Assembly: GCF_002844235.1 (NCBI RefSeq)
Contig: NZ_PGTS01000003.1
Span: 558,001-622,000, forward strand
DNA length: 64,000 bases
Reading direction: 5' to 3'
DNA from: Thalassospira povalilytica
GTDB lineage: Bacteria > Pseudomonadota > Alphaproteobacteria > Rhodospirillales > Thalassospiraceae
This document shows, one piece after another, positions 35,204-43,427 of the stretch. Positions within the stretch are counted from its first letter, which is position 1, and the number at the start of each line of letters is the position of its first letter. Made by a program: the position numbers and the translations under genes. Under the pieces are notes generated by a model. That model was not told the DNA's origin. It did no database searches and was given only the letters and a program-made list of their open reading frames with translations.

Positions 35204-36070
35204 ATGGCAAGCATCAATACAAACATGTCGGCCACCCTTGCGGTGTCGAACCTCAACAAGACCACTGACGAGATGACATCGGTTCTGACCGCGATGTCGA
35301 GCGGCAAGGCGATCAACTCGGCATCCGATGATGCGGCGGGTCTTGCGGTTTACACTGCGATGTCGGTTGACTATGCCGCCTGGGAACAGGCCGGTGACAA
35401 TGCCGAGGTCGCAACAGCAATTCTTGAAACCGCTGATGGTGGTTTGTCGGAAATTGCCGATATTCTGGAACGGATGTACGAACTTGCATCCCAGGCATCG
35501 TCCGGTTCGGTGACCGATACCGAACGTGCCTATCTGGATGACGAATATAGTGAATTGATGGAACAGATTGATTCCATCGTTGAATCAACGACCTATTTCG
35601 ATACGTCGCTTCTTGATGGCAACTACGATGAAAGCTTCACCGTGTCCGCGGATGCGGGTGCAACACCGATTTCGGTGACGCTTGATACCAACTATGCCAC
35701 CACCGAAGACGTTGTTTATGTTGTTGGCAGTGGTACGACTGCCACCACTGCGACTGCGGCGTTCAATACGTCTTCTATATCGTCGGCGGCAAACGCAACC
35801 ACGGCGCTGGCGATGATTGAAGCACAGATCGAAACCGTTTCGGCCGGTCGTGCATCGGTTGGTGCGATGATGTCGCGGTTCGACTATGCCGCAGGCAATA
35901 TCGAAACCGCCCAGACCAACCTTGAATCCGCAATGAGTGTCTATATGGATGCCGACATTGCGCAACTAAGTGCGGATCAGACCGAACTTGGTGTGAAAAT
36001 GGACTCAGCCATTCAGGCGCTGTCTGTTTCCAACGAAAACCTTGAAAAGCTTTCCAAGCTTCTGAGCTAA
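35204..36070 (+). CDS. Flagellin, tandem copy 1
   Basis: 288 residues, a short flagellin with only D0/D1 domains and a small central insert. N-terminal SINTNMSATLAVSNLNKTT and SSGKAINSASDDAAGLAVY are flagellin hallmarks; the C-terminal half ends with TNLESAMSVYMDADIAQLSAD and a terminal LEKLSKLLS. No cysteine. The middle (about 145-210) is a Thr/Ala/Asp-rich segment that differs from copy 2 and is 16 residues longer. It is exported and polymerises into the filament. The gene has its own leader and is followed by a terminator, so it is a separate unit. Confidence 0.95.
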   Translation: MASINTNMSATLAVSNLNKTTDEMTSVLTAMSSGKAINSASDDAAGLAVYTAMSVDYAAWEQAGDNAEVATAILETADGGLSEIADILERMYELASQASSGSVTDTERAYLDDEYSELMEQIDSIVESTTYFDTSLLDGNYDESFTVSADAGATPISVTLDTNYATTEDVVYVVGSGTTATTATAAFNTSSISSAANATTALAMIEAQIETVSAGRASVGAMMSRFDYAAGNIETAQTNLESAMSVYMDADIAQLSADQTELGVKMDSAIQALSVSNENLEKLSKLLS

Positions 36071-36134
36071 GGCACGGGCCTGTTCCATTTTGATTGGGAC
36101 GGGTCAGGATTAACAACACCCCCGACACACTCTG

Positions 36135-36170
36135 AAGGCAGCTTTTTTCATGGCTGCCTTTTTCTTTTTT
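36135..36170 (+). terminator. Terminator of flagellin copy 1
   Basis: Stem AAGGCAGC / GCTGCCTT with a 10-base loop, followed by TTTCTTTTTT. Confidence 0.85.
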
Positions 36171-36243
36171 GTGCGCGGTTTCCCCAGGGTTCTGGCGGCT
36201 TGGCGGGTGTTTGAAAAATAAATCGAAAAAATTGTCATTTGGC

Positions 36244-36254
36244 GCGCCAGTTTT
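36244..36254 (+). promoter_or_regulatory. GCGCCAGTTTT element, copy 2
   Basis: Same 11-mer as at 35102, 88 bases before the second flagellin start; it also sits inside a small inverted repeat GGCGCG / CGCGCC. Confidence 0.35.
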
Positions 36255-36273
36255 TTCGCGCCGCTGCGTGGAC

Positions 36274-36341
36274 ACCTATATCGGCCCGAAGTGGGTCGCG
36301 TTGGCAGGTAGGCCAAAACACATCCAAATAGGAGAAGCGCA
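36274..36341 (+). promoter_or_regulatory. Structured flagellin leader RNA, copy 2
   Basis: First hairpin CGGCCC / GGGTCG (36282-36298, loop GAAGT), second hairpin TTGGC / GCCAA (36301-36316, loop AGGTAG identical to copy 1), then ACATCCAAATAGGAGAAG and the ATG. Stem positions are kept while the first loop has changed, which supports a real RNA fold. Confidence 0.6.
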
Positions 36342-37160
36342 ATGGCGAGTATTAACACGAACATGTCGGCCACCCTTGCGGTGTCGAACCTGAACAAGAC
36401 CACCGACGAGATGACTTCTGTTCTGACAGCAATGTCGAGCGGCAAGGCAATCAACTCGGCATCTGATGATGCAGCAGGTCTTGCTGTGTATACCGCAATG
36501 TCGGTTGACTATGCGGCCTGGGAACAGGCCGGTGACAATGCCGAGGTTGCAACAGCCATTCTTGAAACTGCAGATGGCGGCCTTTCTGAAATCGCCGACA
36601 TCCTTGAACGTATGTATGAACTGGCATCCCAGGCATCGTCCGGTTCGGTGACCGATACCGAACGTGCATATCTGGATGATGAATTCCAGGAACTGATCAG
36701 CCAGGTTGATTCCATTGTTGAATCAACGACCTATTTTGATACCTCGCTGCTTGACGGGACGTATGACGAAAACTTCACGGTTTCCGCAGACGCGTCAGCA
36801 ACGGCCATTTCGGTCACGATCGGCACCGATTATGACTCAACCGGTCTTGGTATTGCCGCGGCTGATGTCACGACTTCGACCACTGCTGCTGCTGCTTTGA
36901 CCCTGATCGAGACGGCAATTGAAACCGTTTCGGCAGGCCGTGCATCCGTCGGTGCGATGATGTCGCGTTTCGATTATGCCGCAGGCAACATCGAAACCGC
37001 GAAAACCAACCTTGAATCAGCAATGAGCGTCTATATGGACGCCGATATCGCGCAGCTCAGTGCGGATCAGACCGAACTGGGCGTGAAGATGGATTCTGCC
37101 ATTCAGGCCTTGTCAGTTTCCAATGAGAATCTCGAGAAGCTCTCGCGACTGCTGAGCTAA
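36342..37160 (+). CDS. Flagellin, tandem copy 2
   Basis: 272 residues. The first about 118 residues are almost identical to copy 1, as are the last about 75 (from IETVSAGRASVGAMMSRFDYA onward); only the central part differs (a shorter TDYDSTGLGIAAADVTTSTTAAAAL segment). This pattern indicates gene duplication with selection or gene conversion on the conserved D0/D1 parts. It has its own leader and terminator. Either copy could be the major filament protein. Confidence 0.95.
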   Translation: MASINTNMSATLAVSNLNKTTDEMTSVLTAMSSGKAINSASDDAAGLAVYTAMSVDYAAWEQAGDNAEVATAILETADGGLSEIADILERMYELASQASSGSVTDTERAYLDDEFQELISQVDSIVESTTYFDTSLLDGTYDENFTVSADASATAISVTIGTDYDSTGLGIAAADVTTSTTAAAALTLIETAIETVSAGRASVGAMMSRFDYAAGNIETAKTNLESAMSVYMDADIAQLSADQTELGVKMDSAIQALSVSNENLEKLSRLLS

Positions 37161-37167
37161 CTCGTGA

Positions 37168-37214
37168 CAGGGCCATCCGGTGTTTGAGAGCCCCCGGATG
37201 GCCCTGAATTTTTT
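37168..37214 (+). terminator. Terminator of flagellin copy 2
   Basis: A 13-bp stem (CAGGGCCATCCGG / CCGGATGGCCCTG) with a 13-base loop, followed by AATTTTTT. Confidence 0.85.
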
Positions 37215-37238
37215 AACGGATGAGAAAGGGAGGAGCAC

Positions 37239-38927
37239 ATGTCGACCATCAATTCTGCATCGTCGTCGAGTTATGCCTCTTCATCCTATGTTTCAGGCCT
37301 GACCGATCTTGATACTGCCGAGCTGGTTCAGGATGCCTATGACGCCAAGATGGAAGTCGCCGACAATGTCGAGGCCGAAATCGATGAAGTCGAACTTGAG
37401 ATTGCCGCCTTTGAAGATCTTCAGACCTTGCTTGAGGCGCTTGAAGATGCAGCCGAGGATCTGACAGCGGCAACCGAACTTGACAGTTCGCGTGATGATG
37501 TCTGGGTCGGAAAGTCGGCCTATCTTTCATCGTCGGATGCCAATACCGATGCATCCGATGTTGTCGGTGTGCTGGTTGACGATACGGCAGAGACCGGCAC
37601 CTATACACTTGAAATCACACAACTTGCCACTGCGCACAAACTGGGCGGGGATACGACAACCGACAGTACGACGGCGATGTCGCTTACTGGGACAATCAGT
37701 CTTGTCGCCGGTGACGATTACGAGGCGGTCGATATCGAAATTACCGCCGATATGTCGCTTGATGATATTGCCGATGCCATCAATGACCAGAAATCGACAA
37801 CCGGTGTCAGTGCAAGCGTTCTGCAGATTTCCGATGATGAATTCATGCTGGTTCTGTCAGCTGTTGATACCGGGCAGGAAATCACATTTGACAGCGATGG
37901 TGCCGATACAGCCATGGCGCAGTCGCTTGGGCTTTTGGCGGCGGACGGGTCCTATGCCAACGAACTGGTGGAAGCAGATCAGGCGATCTTTTCGATCGAT
38001 GGCGTTGAAGTCACACGCAGCAGCAACACGGTTGATGATGTGATTGATGGTGTGACGCTTTATCTCTATGCCGAGGAAGAAGGCACGGAAATCACGCTTG
38101 AAATCGAAGAAGACGCCAGCTCTGCCTATAGCGCCATCGAGGCCTTTGTCGATGCCTATAACGAGCTGCGCAGCTTTGTCATTACCAACCAGGCCTATGA
38201 GGCCGGCGAAGGTGCGGACGAGGACGCGGTTCTGTTTGGTGACAGTCTTCTGAGTTCGGTTTCCTCGACCGTTTATGATGCCCTGTCCTTTACCAGTGAC
38301 AGCGATACATATGCGTCATTGGCGTCAATCGGCATCACGCTTGATGACAGCAACTATCTGGTCATTGATTCAGAAGTGCTTGAAGAAGCGCTGGTGTCGG
38401 ACTTTGACGCGGTGGCCGATCTGTTTTCCTATTCCGGGTCAACGGATTCTGATGACCTTCTGGTGTCGGAAGCTGACGGATCATACACCGGGACCTTTAC
38501 GGTCGACATTGTTACCGACGCCGATGGCAATATCACGTCCGCCAGTGTGAATGGTGATGACAGCCTGTTTACCATCAATGGCAACAAACTGGTCGGGGTC
38601 GAAGGTGGTGCCTATGAGGGTGTCACGCTGTTCTTTGGCGGGGACAGTTCGCAAAGTGTCGAGGTGTCGATCACCAGCGGCCTTGCCTATGACCTGACCA
38701 ATTCGCTCGACAAATATACCAACAGTTCCGATGGCCTGATTGCCAATCGCCTGGAACGGCTTGAAGAGCAGGTGGATGATCTTGAGGAAGAAGTCGAAGA
38801 CATCACCGCCGATGCCGAAGAATATGCCGCCAAACTGACCGAACGATATTCCGCAATCGAAGCAGAGCTTTACCAGTTGCAGCTTTTGCGTGAACAACTT
38901 GATGCCTTGTGGGGTGATGATGACTAA
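37239..38927 (+). CDS. fliD: Flagellar filament cap / hook-associated protein 2
   Basis: 562 residues. N-terminal YVSGLTDLDTAELVQDAYDAKM followed by a coiled-coil region (EAEIDEVELEIAAFEDLQTLL), the middle VDGVEVTRSSNTVDDVIDGVTLYL typical of FliD, and a C-terminal coiled coil (RLERLEEQVDDLEEEVEDITADAEEYAAKL). Very acidic (Asp/Glu/Ser/Thr-rich), as are the other axial proteins here. It caps the growing filament and folds incoming flagellin. The start follows AGGGAGGAGCAC. Its end overlaps fliS. Confidence 0.92.
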   Translation: MSTINSASSSSYASSSYVSGLTDLDTAELVQDAYDAKMEVADNVEAEIDEVELEIAAFEDLQTLLEALEDAAEDLTAATELDSSRDDVWVGKSAYLSSSDANTDASDVVGVLVDDTAETGTYTLEITQLATAHKLGGDTTTDSTTAMSLTGTISLVAGDDYEAVDIEITADMSLDDIADAINDQKSTTGVSASVLQISDDEFMLVLSAVDTGQEITFDSDGADTAMAQSLGLLAADGSYANELVEADQAIFSIDGVEVTRSSNTVDDVIDGVTLYLYAEEEGTEITLEIEEDASSAYSAIEAFVDAYNELRSFVITNQAYEAGEGADEDAVLFGDSLLSSVSSTVYDALSFTSDSDTYASLASIGITLDDSNYLVIDSEVLEEALVSDFDAVADLFSYSGSTDSDDLLVSEADGSYTGTFTVDIVTDADGNITSASVNGDDSLFTINGNKLVGVEGGAYEGVTLFFGGDSSQSVEVSITSGLAYDLTNSLDKYTNSSDGLIANRLERLEEQVDDLEEEVEDITADAEEYAAKLTERYSAIEAELYQLQLLREQLDALWGDDD

Positions 38928-39384
38928 TAACAGTGCAACAGCCGCGCAGCAGGCATATCGTTATGCCGGGGCAAGTGCCCAGTATAACAACGCGTTGCGC
39001 ACGACGTCACCGGTGGCAATGATGGCGATTGCCATCACGCGGACCCGTCAGCATTTGCGTCTGGCCGCGCAATATCGCAGCGAGAAGAAGTTTGATCTTG
39101 AAGGCCGCGAAAAGGCGGTGGTGGTGACCCGGCTCAAGGCGCTTCAGGCGTGTATCGCGCCAAAAAGTGCACCGGAACTGTCACGAGATCTCTTTGCCTT
39201 TTACGCAAGAATGATTAAATTGCTCGCACGTAATCGCAGGGACGCTTCCATGGAGGAACGTTACGAGGTCGTTGACCGCAACCTGCAAGAGCTTGCGCGC
39301 GAATGGGAAAAATTCTCGAAAGTCGATCCAAGTAGGACTGTTCAGGCCCAATCAGGGCAGACGATGATCGGAACAGTGTTGTGA
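38917..39384 (+). CDS. fliS: FliS-like flagellin export chaperone
   Basis: About 155 residues from the ATG at 38917 (the next ATG at 38920 also possible), overlapping the end of fliD. The sequence is helical; QQAYRYAGASAQYNNALRTTSP opens like FliS (AYxxx...TASP), and RLKALQACIAPKSAPELSRDLFAFYARMIKLLARNRR matches the FliS helix with YxxxxxxL near the C-terminus. FliS binds the flagellin C-terminus to stop early polymerisation. Placement after fliD is the usual order. Confidence 0.78.
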   Translation: MMTNNSATAAQQAYRYAGASAQYNNALRTTSPVAMMAIAITRTRQHLRLAAQYRSEKKFDLEGREKAVVVTRLKALQACIAPKSAPELSRDLFAFYARMIKLLARNRRDASMEERYEVVDRNLQELAREWEKFSKVDPSRTVQAQSGQTMIGTVL

Positions 39385-39391
39385 GGGACAT

Positions 39392-40003
39392 TTGAGTGTA
39401 GGTCTTCGCGGAGCAGTGCCGACAAGCTCTGATACGTCAGACATTCCAGCTGTCAGTGAGGTTCTGTCCGAACTTGATGACAACAGTCTTGTTGCCCGTA
39501 TGGTTCAGGGCGACAAGCGGGCCTATCGCGTGGTGGTTGAACGGTATTACCGCGGGATTGTCGGCATCGCGCGTCGTATGGGCCTGACCGGCGGAGACGC
39601 CGAAGATGTGGCACAGGATGTCTTTGTACGTGTCTGGCTGCATCGGGAAAAGTGGCGGGCCGATGGCGGGGCGACTTTCAAGACCTGGCTTTACCGGGTT
39701 GCGGTGAACCGGGTTATCGACATCAAACGCAAACCCCAGTTTGTCGATGGTGCCGAACTTGACGAGGTGCCCGATGAAGCCATGTCGGCGGTTGACCGGC
39801 TTGCCCAGCATCAGGAATTCAAGCGTCTGCGACTTGCAATCAAGAAATTGTCCGACCAACAACAAATTGCCATTAATTTGTTTTACGACCGTGAATTATC
39901 CAATCAGGAAGCCGCGTCAATTATGGGGGTCTCGGTCAATGCTATGGAATCTCTGTTGAAACGGGCGCGCAAGCGTTTACGTGAAGAGTTGAAAACGATC
40001 TGA
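39392..40003 (+). CDS. ECF-type RNA polymerase sigma factor
   Basis: 203 residues. Region 2 reads RYYRGIVGIARRMGLTGGDAEDVAQDVFVRVW (DAEDVAQ being the core-binding signature), followed by FKTWLYRVAVNRVID; region 4 is ELSNQEAASIMGVSVNAMESLLKRARKRLR. A TTG start at 39392 sits eight bases after the fliS stop behind GAGGGAC. It heads a three-gene group with a single-helix protein and a periplasmic sensor-like protein. Its target genes are unknown; the surrounding flagellar genes are candidates only by position. Confidence 0.9.
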   Translation: MSVGLRGAVPTSSDTSDIPAVSEVLSELDDNSLVARMVQGDKRAYRVVVERYYRGIVGIARRMGLTGGDAEDVAQDVFVRVWLHREKWRADGGATFKTWLYRVAVNRVIDIKRKPQFVDGAELDEVPDEAMSAVDRLAQHQEFKRLRLAIKKLSDQQQIAINLFYDRELSNQEAASIMGVSVNAMESLLKRARKRLREELKTI

Positions 40004-40066
40004 TATACGATTAGTTTTACGTTCTGTTCGAACAGGTAAGTTCGTCCTATTAAAAAGCGGTGTGCT

Positions 40067-40768
40067 GTGAAAATCGAGCGTTTCGAAGAATTACTGGATC
40101 AGTACGGTTGGGATTTGGCGTCCTGGCCAGACGCGTTGCGTCGTGAAGCAAACGTTCTGATCGCACAGGATGCGCAAGCGGCAGAAATGCTGAAATCGCT
40201 GCGCTCTGTCGAAGATTTGCTGTCTGATGATCCGTTGCCGCTGGGCAAACACAAGGCCATTGACGATATTTTTGCTGCCATCGAGGCCCAAGAAGCCCAA
40301 AGTAGCGATGCCCGCGACAATTCGGAAACCGATCCCGCCCAATCCTTTGCATCAATTGATGATCGCCCGCGTTCGCGCGCCCATCTGAGTGCGGCAAGTG
40401 CCGCGCCCACCGGAGAAAGCCCGGCGCGCAAAACCTATCCCGCCAAGCCCGCAACATCGCCGGTTAATCAGGCGATCACAGGTGACGGTGCGCATTATGG
40501 CGGCCGGGCGAAGGGTGCGCTTTATCAATTGGGGCGTGGTGTGTTTTCGGGTGTCGGGATGGTTGTCTGTGTGCTGGCCGGATTTGCATTCGGGGTCGCG
40601 ATGACCGTACAGGAAGGTCAACAGGTCACCGCACAGGCCGACGAGGTCGAGATGATCGATCTTTTGGAAAACCATCTTTATGTGATTGATCAGATGACCA
40701 ACCCCGATGACCTTCAAAAGCCGGAAATGACAAAATCCGATCAAGCACAAGGAGTGCAGCCGCAATGA
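40067..40768 (+). CDS. Single-pass membrane protein, probable anti-sigma factor
   Basis: 233 residues with a GTG start. The cytoplasmic part begins RFEELLDQYGWDLASWPDALRREA, a segment often seen in alphaproteobacterial proteins next to ECF sigma genes, then an Ala/Ser/Pro-rich linker. One membrane helix near 165-190 (GVFSGVGMVVCVLAGFAFGVAMTV) leaves a short periplasmic tail. No zinc-binding HxxxCxxC motif is seen. Overlapping by 4 bases with the sensor gene, it fits a CnrY/RsiX-like anti-sigma role; this is inference from order and topology. Confidence 0.65.
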   Translation: MKIERFEELLDQYGWDLASWPDALRREANVLIAQDAQAAEMLKSLRSVEDLLSDDPLPLGKHKAIDDIFAAIEAQEAQSSDARDNSETDPAQSFASIDDRPRSRAHLSAASAAPTGESPARKTYPAKPATSPVNQAITGDGAHYGGRAKGALYQLGRGVFSGVGMVVCVLAGFAFGVAMTVQEGQQVTAQADEVEMIDLLENHLYVIDQMTNPDDLQKPEMTKSDQAQGVQPQ

Positions 40769-41268
40769 GCTTTGCATTCCGCCGCGTGTCATCCATGCGC
40801 AAAGTGATGTGGGCGTCACTGGCGATCAATCTGTTTTTGGCTGGTGCGCTTGCCGGAAACCTGGTTAGCGGGTTTTCGATGTTTCATTTCTTCATGCCAC
40901 CACCGCCACCACCGGCCTTTGAAAATGAGCCGCCCGGTGTGCGTATGCTCAAGAATGTGCGCAGTCGGCTTAGCCCGGAAGGCAAGGTTATTTTCGATGC
41001 TGAATTTGATGGTGTGATCAACGACATCAAAGGCCGGCCAAGCCCGTTCCTTTTGACAGTGGAACTGCGCGAGACGCTCGATCGTCCCGATGCCACCGAA
41101 GCTGAGATCAGGGAAGCCTATGCCGGTTTGCGCGAGGCGATTGGAGATGATTTGAGCGCGATACTTGGTCATATGGCCAATGCGGCGATCAAGCTGTCGC
41201 CCAAAGATCGTCGGCAAATGATTTTGATGGGTCCTGGCGAATTGCCGCCGCCACCAAGACGGCAATAG
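40765..41268 (+). CDS. Periplasmic heavy-metal-sensor-like (CnrX/ZraP-type) protein
   Basis: 167 residues. A membrane anchor near 13-38 (VMWASLAINLFLAGALAGNLV), a Pro-rich linker (FFMPPPPPPAFENE), then an all-helical periplasmic domain (LSPEGKVIFDAEFDGVINDIKG; LRETLDRPDATEAEIREAYAGLREA) ending LPPPPRRQ. Size and layout match the CnrX/CpxP/ZraP helical-hairpin sensors, which bind metals or misfolded proteins and act on an anti-sigma factor. Few His or Cys residues are present, so metal sensing is doubtful. Likely the signal-input part of the sigma trio. Confidence 0.68.
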   Translation: MSFAFRRVSSMRKVMWASLAINLFLAGALAGNLVSGFSMFHFFMPPPPPPAFENEPPGVRMLKNVRSRLSPEGKVIFDAEFDGVINDIKGRPSPFLLTVELRETLDRPDATEAEIREAYAGLREAIGDDLSAILGHMANAAIKLSPKDRRQMILMGPGELPPPPRRQ

Positions 41269-41285
41269 AATACCGGTGAAAATCA

Positions 41286-41311
41286 AGGGATGCGATCGCA
41301 TCCCTTTTTTT
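41286..41311 (+). terminator. Terminator after the sigma/anti-sigma/sensor group
   Basis: A self-complementary stem AGGGATGCGATCGCATCCCT followed by TTTTTT. Confidence 0.85.
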
Positions 41312-41335
41312 ATTTCGTCAAAACGGAAACTTTCT

Positions 41336-41346
41336 GCGCCAGTTTT
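41336..41346 (+). promoter_or_regulatory. GCGCCAGTTTT element, copy 3 (upstream of flgD)
   Basis: Same 11-mer as before both flagellins, 61 bases ahead of the flgD start and just after a terminator, so it lies in the promoter region of the flgD-flgL unit. Confidence 0.4.
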
Positions 41347-41406
41347 CGCGCCACCCCCCGTGCAATGAACATACACGCCTTAAACTGTTCTTGCCCGGAG
41401 TTGGTG

Positions 41407-42102
41407 ATGAGTTTTCTCAGTGGCCTGACATATGACAGCCTGACTTCCTCGACGTCATCGTCGGGCAGCAGCACGTCCAGCACGACGACGAGCGATGACT
41501 CGACGTATGAAACCTATATGACCTTGCTGCTGACGACGTTGCAGAATCAGGATCCTACCGACCCGGAAGACGTGTCGGATATCACAGATCAGCTTGCAAC
41601 ATTTGAACAGCTTGAACTGGCTGAGCAGAATAACGCGCTTCTTTCCAATCTTTCTGAATCGCTGACGGCACTTCAGGGTGTTGTCGATGACAGTGCGGCA
41701 CAGGCCTATCTCGGAACCGATGTTGTTGCCATTGGCGATACCGCCCCGCTCGAGGATGGCGAAGCCGAATGGTACTACGTCCTTGAAGATGACGCCCAAA
41801 GTGTCACGGTCACCGTGACCGACGAAGACGGCAATGTTGTCTATGAAACGACCGAAACCGGATCTGAAGGCAGCAACAACTTCATCTGGGATGGCACTAC
41901 CGATGATGGCGCAACGCTGACATCGGGGACCTACACCCTGTCGGTCAGTGCCATCGATTCCAATGGCAATTCCGTTGATTCCGAAATCCTTATGACCGGT
42001 GTGGTGTCGGCACTCGACCTGACCGGTGACGAAGCTGTTCTGTACGTAAACGGGGTCGATGTTTCGATCTCGGATGTACAGGGCACGCAAACAGTTTCCT
42101 GA
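41407..42102 (+). CDS. flgD: Flagellar hook assembly (cap) protein
   Basis: 231 residues from the ATG at 41407 with a GGAG site; a longer reading from 41290 would cross the terminator and promoter region. FlgD marks: YETYMTLLLTTLQNQDPTDPED followed by LATFEQLELAEQNNALL, then an Ig-like C-terminal region (GTYTLSVSAIDSNGN). It forms the transient scaffold on which FlgE polymerises. It is the first gene of a run flgD-flgE-(flgN-like)-flgK-flgL. Confidence 0.93.
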   Translation: MSFLSGLTYDSLTSSTSSSGSSTSSTTTSDDSTYETYMTLLLTTLQNQDPTDPEDVSDITDQLATFEQLELAEQNNALLSNLSESLTALQGVVDDSAAQAYLGTDVVAIGDTAPLEDGEAEWYYVLEDDAQSVTVTVTDEDGNVVYETTETGSEGSNNFIWDGTTDDGATLTSGTYTLSVSAIDSNGNSVDSEILMTGVVSALDLTGDEAVLYVNGVDVSISDVQGTQTVS

Positions 42103-42119
42103 AACAAAGGATCAAAACC

Positions 42120-43415
42120 ATGAGCCTCAATAGCGCCCTGAATTCCGCCGTTTTAGGTCTGAATGCACAATCGACATCGCTTGGCATCATTTCGGGCAAT
42201 ATCTCAAACAGTGAAACTGTCGGGTACAAAGACAGCAGCGCGTCATTTTCATCGCTGGTGACGACACCGGGATCGACCACCCAGGGGTATTCCAACGGTG
42301 TGACGACCACGACCCTGACCAATGTTTCGTCGCAGGGCCTGATTGAATCGGATTCCACTGCAACCAGTCTTGCGATTTCGGGTGACGGCTTCTTTGTCGT
42401 GACCGATGGTAACGGGGATACCTATTACACCCGTGCCGGTGATTTTTCCGCGGATTCAAACGGCGATCTTGTGAATAGCTCGGGCTATTACCTGATGGGG
42501 TATGCGCTCAATTCCGATGGCGAGCCCGCATCGGGGACGGTGCCGACCAGTACTTCTGCCCTGACCACCATCAATCTTGAAAATCTGACCGGCACCGCCG
42601 AGGCTACGACAGAAACATCAATTGTCGCCAACCTGCCTGCGGATGCGGAAGTCGGTGACAGTTTCTCGATCGATGTTGAGGTCTTTGACAGCCTGGGTAC
42701 CAGCCACACCATTACCTATGAATATACAAAGACTGCCGCGAACGAGTGGGAACTTGATTATTCCGATCCGGTACTGACGTCAGACGGGACCACGGTTACG
42801 GGCACCACGTCTGGCGGGCCGCTGACCATTACGTTCAATTCCGATGGTGAACTGGAATCGATCGAAGACGGCGGTGGCAACGATGTGACCGACAGCGCCA
42901 CGCTGACTGTGACCGGCTGGACGACCGGTGCGTCTGACAGCACCATCGTTACCGACATGGGCACAGCCGGCAAAAATGATGGTTTGCAGCAATATGCGTC
43001 GGATGATGAAGACGGCGACATGACGCTTTATTCCGTCGATCAGAACGGATCGAACTATTCCGAGATTTCCGAAATCTCGATCTCTGACGATGGTGTGGTG
43101 TCGGTGACGTATGACAATGGTGTCAGCGAACCGGTTTATCAGATTGTGCTGGCCGACTTTGCCAATGCAGACGGTCTGATGGCTTATAGCGACACCGTTT
43201 ACAAGGAAAGCAATACGTCGGGGACTTATGTTCTCAAGACGCCGGGTGATGGTGGTACCGGAACGATTGCGGACTATTCGCTGGAAAGTTCGACGGTTGA
43301 TACGACATCCCAGTTTTCAAAGATGATTGTCGCACAGCAGGCCTATTCGGCCGCCGCACAGGTCATTTCGACCACCAGCGACATGTATGACACCCTGATT
43401 TCTTCCGTAAACTAA
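42120..43415 (+). CDS. flgE: Flagellar hook protein
   Basis: 431 residues. The N-terminal rod/hook signature SLNSALNSAVLGLNAQSTSLGIISGNISNSETVGYKDS and the GDGFFVVTDGNGDTYYTRAGDFSADSNG segment are canonical for FlgE, as is the C-terminal SQFSKMIVAQQAYSAAAQVISTTSDMYDTLIS. The central part is Thr/Ser/Asp-rich. 17 bases after flgD, with a good site (ACAAAGGATC). Confidence 0.96.
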   Translation: MSLNSALNSAVLGLNAQSTSLGIISGNISNSETVGYKDSSASFSSLVTTPGSTTQGYSNGVTTTTLTNVSSQGLIESDSTATSLAISGDGFFVVTDGNGDTYYTRAGDFSADSNGDLVNSSGYYLMGYALNSDGEPASGTVPTSTSALTTINLENLTGTAEATTETSIVANLPADAEVGDSFSIDVEVFDSLGTSHTITYEYTKTAANEWELDYSDPVLTSDGTTVTGTTSGGPLTITFNSDGELESIEDGGGNDVTDSATLTVTGWTTGASDSTIVTDMGTAGKNDGLQQYASDDEDGDMTLYSVDQNGSNYSEISEISISDDGVVSVTYDNGVSEPVYQIVLADFANADGLMAYSDTVYKESNTSGTYVLKTPGDGGTGTIADYSLESSTVDTTSQFSKMIVAQQAYSAAAQVISTTSDMYDTLISSVN

Positions 43416-43427
43416 GGCGAGGCCGAG

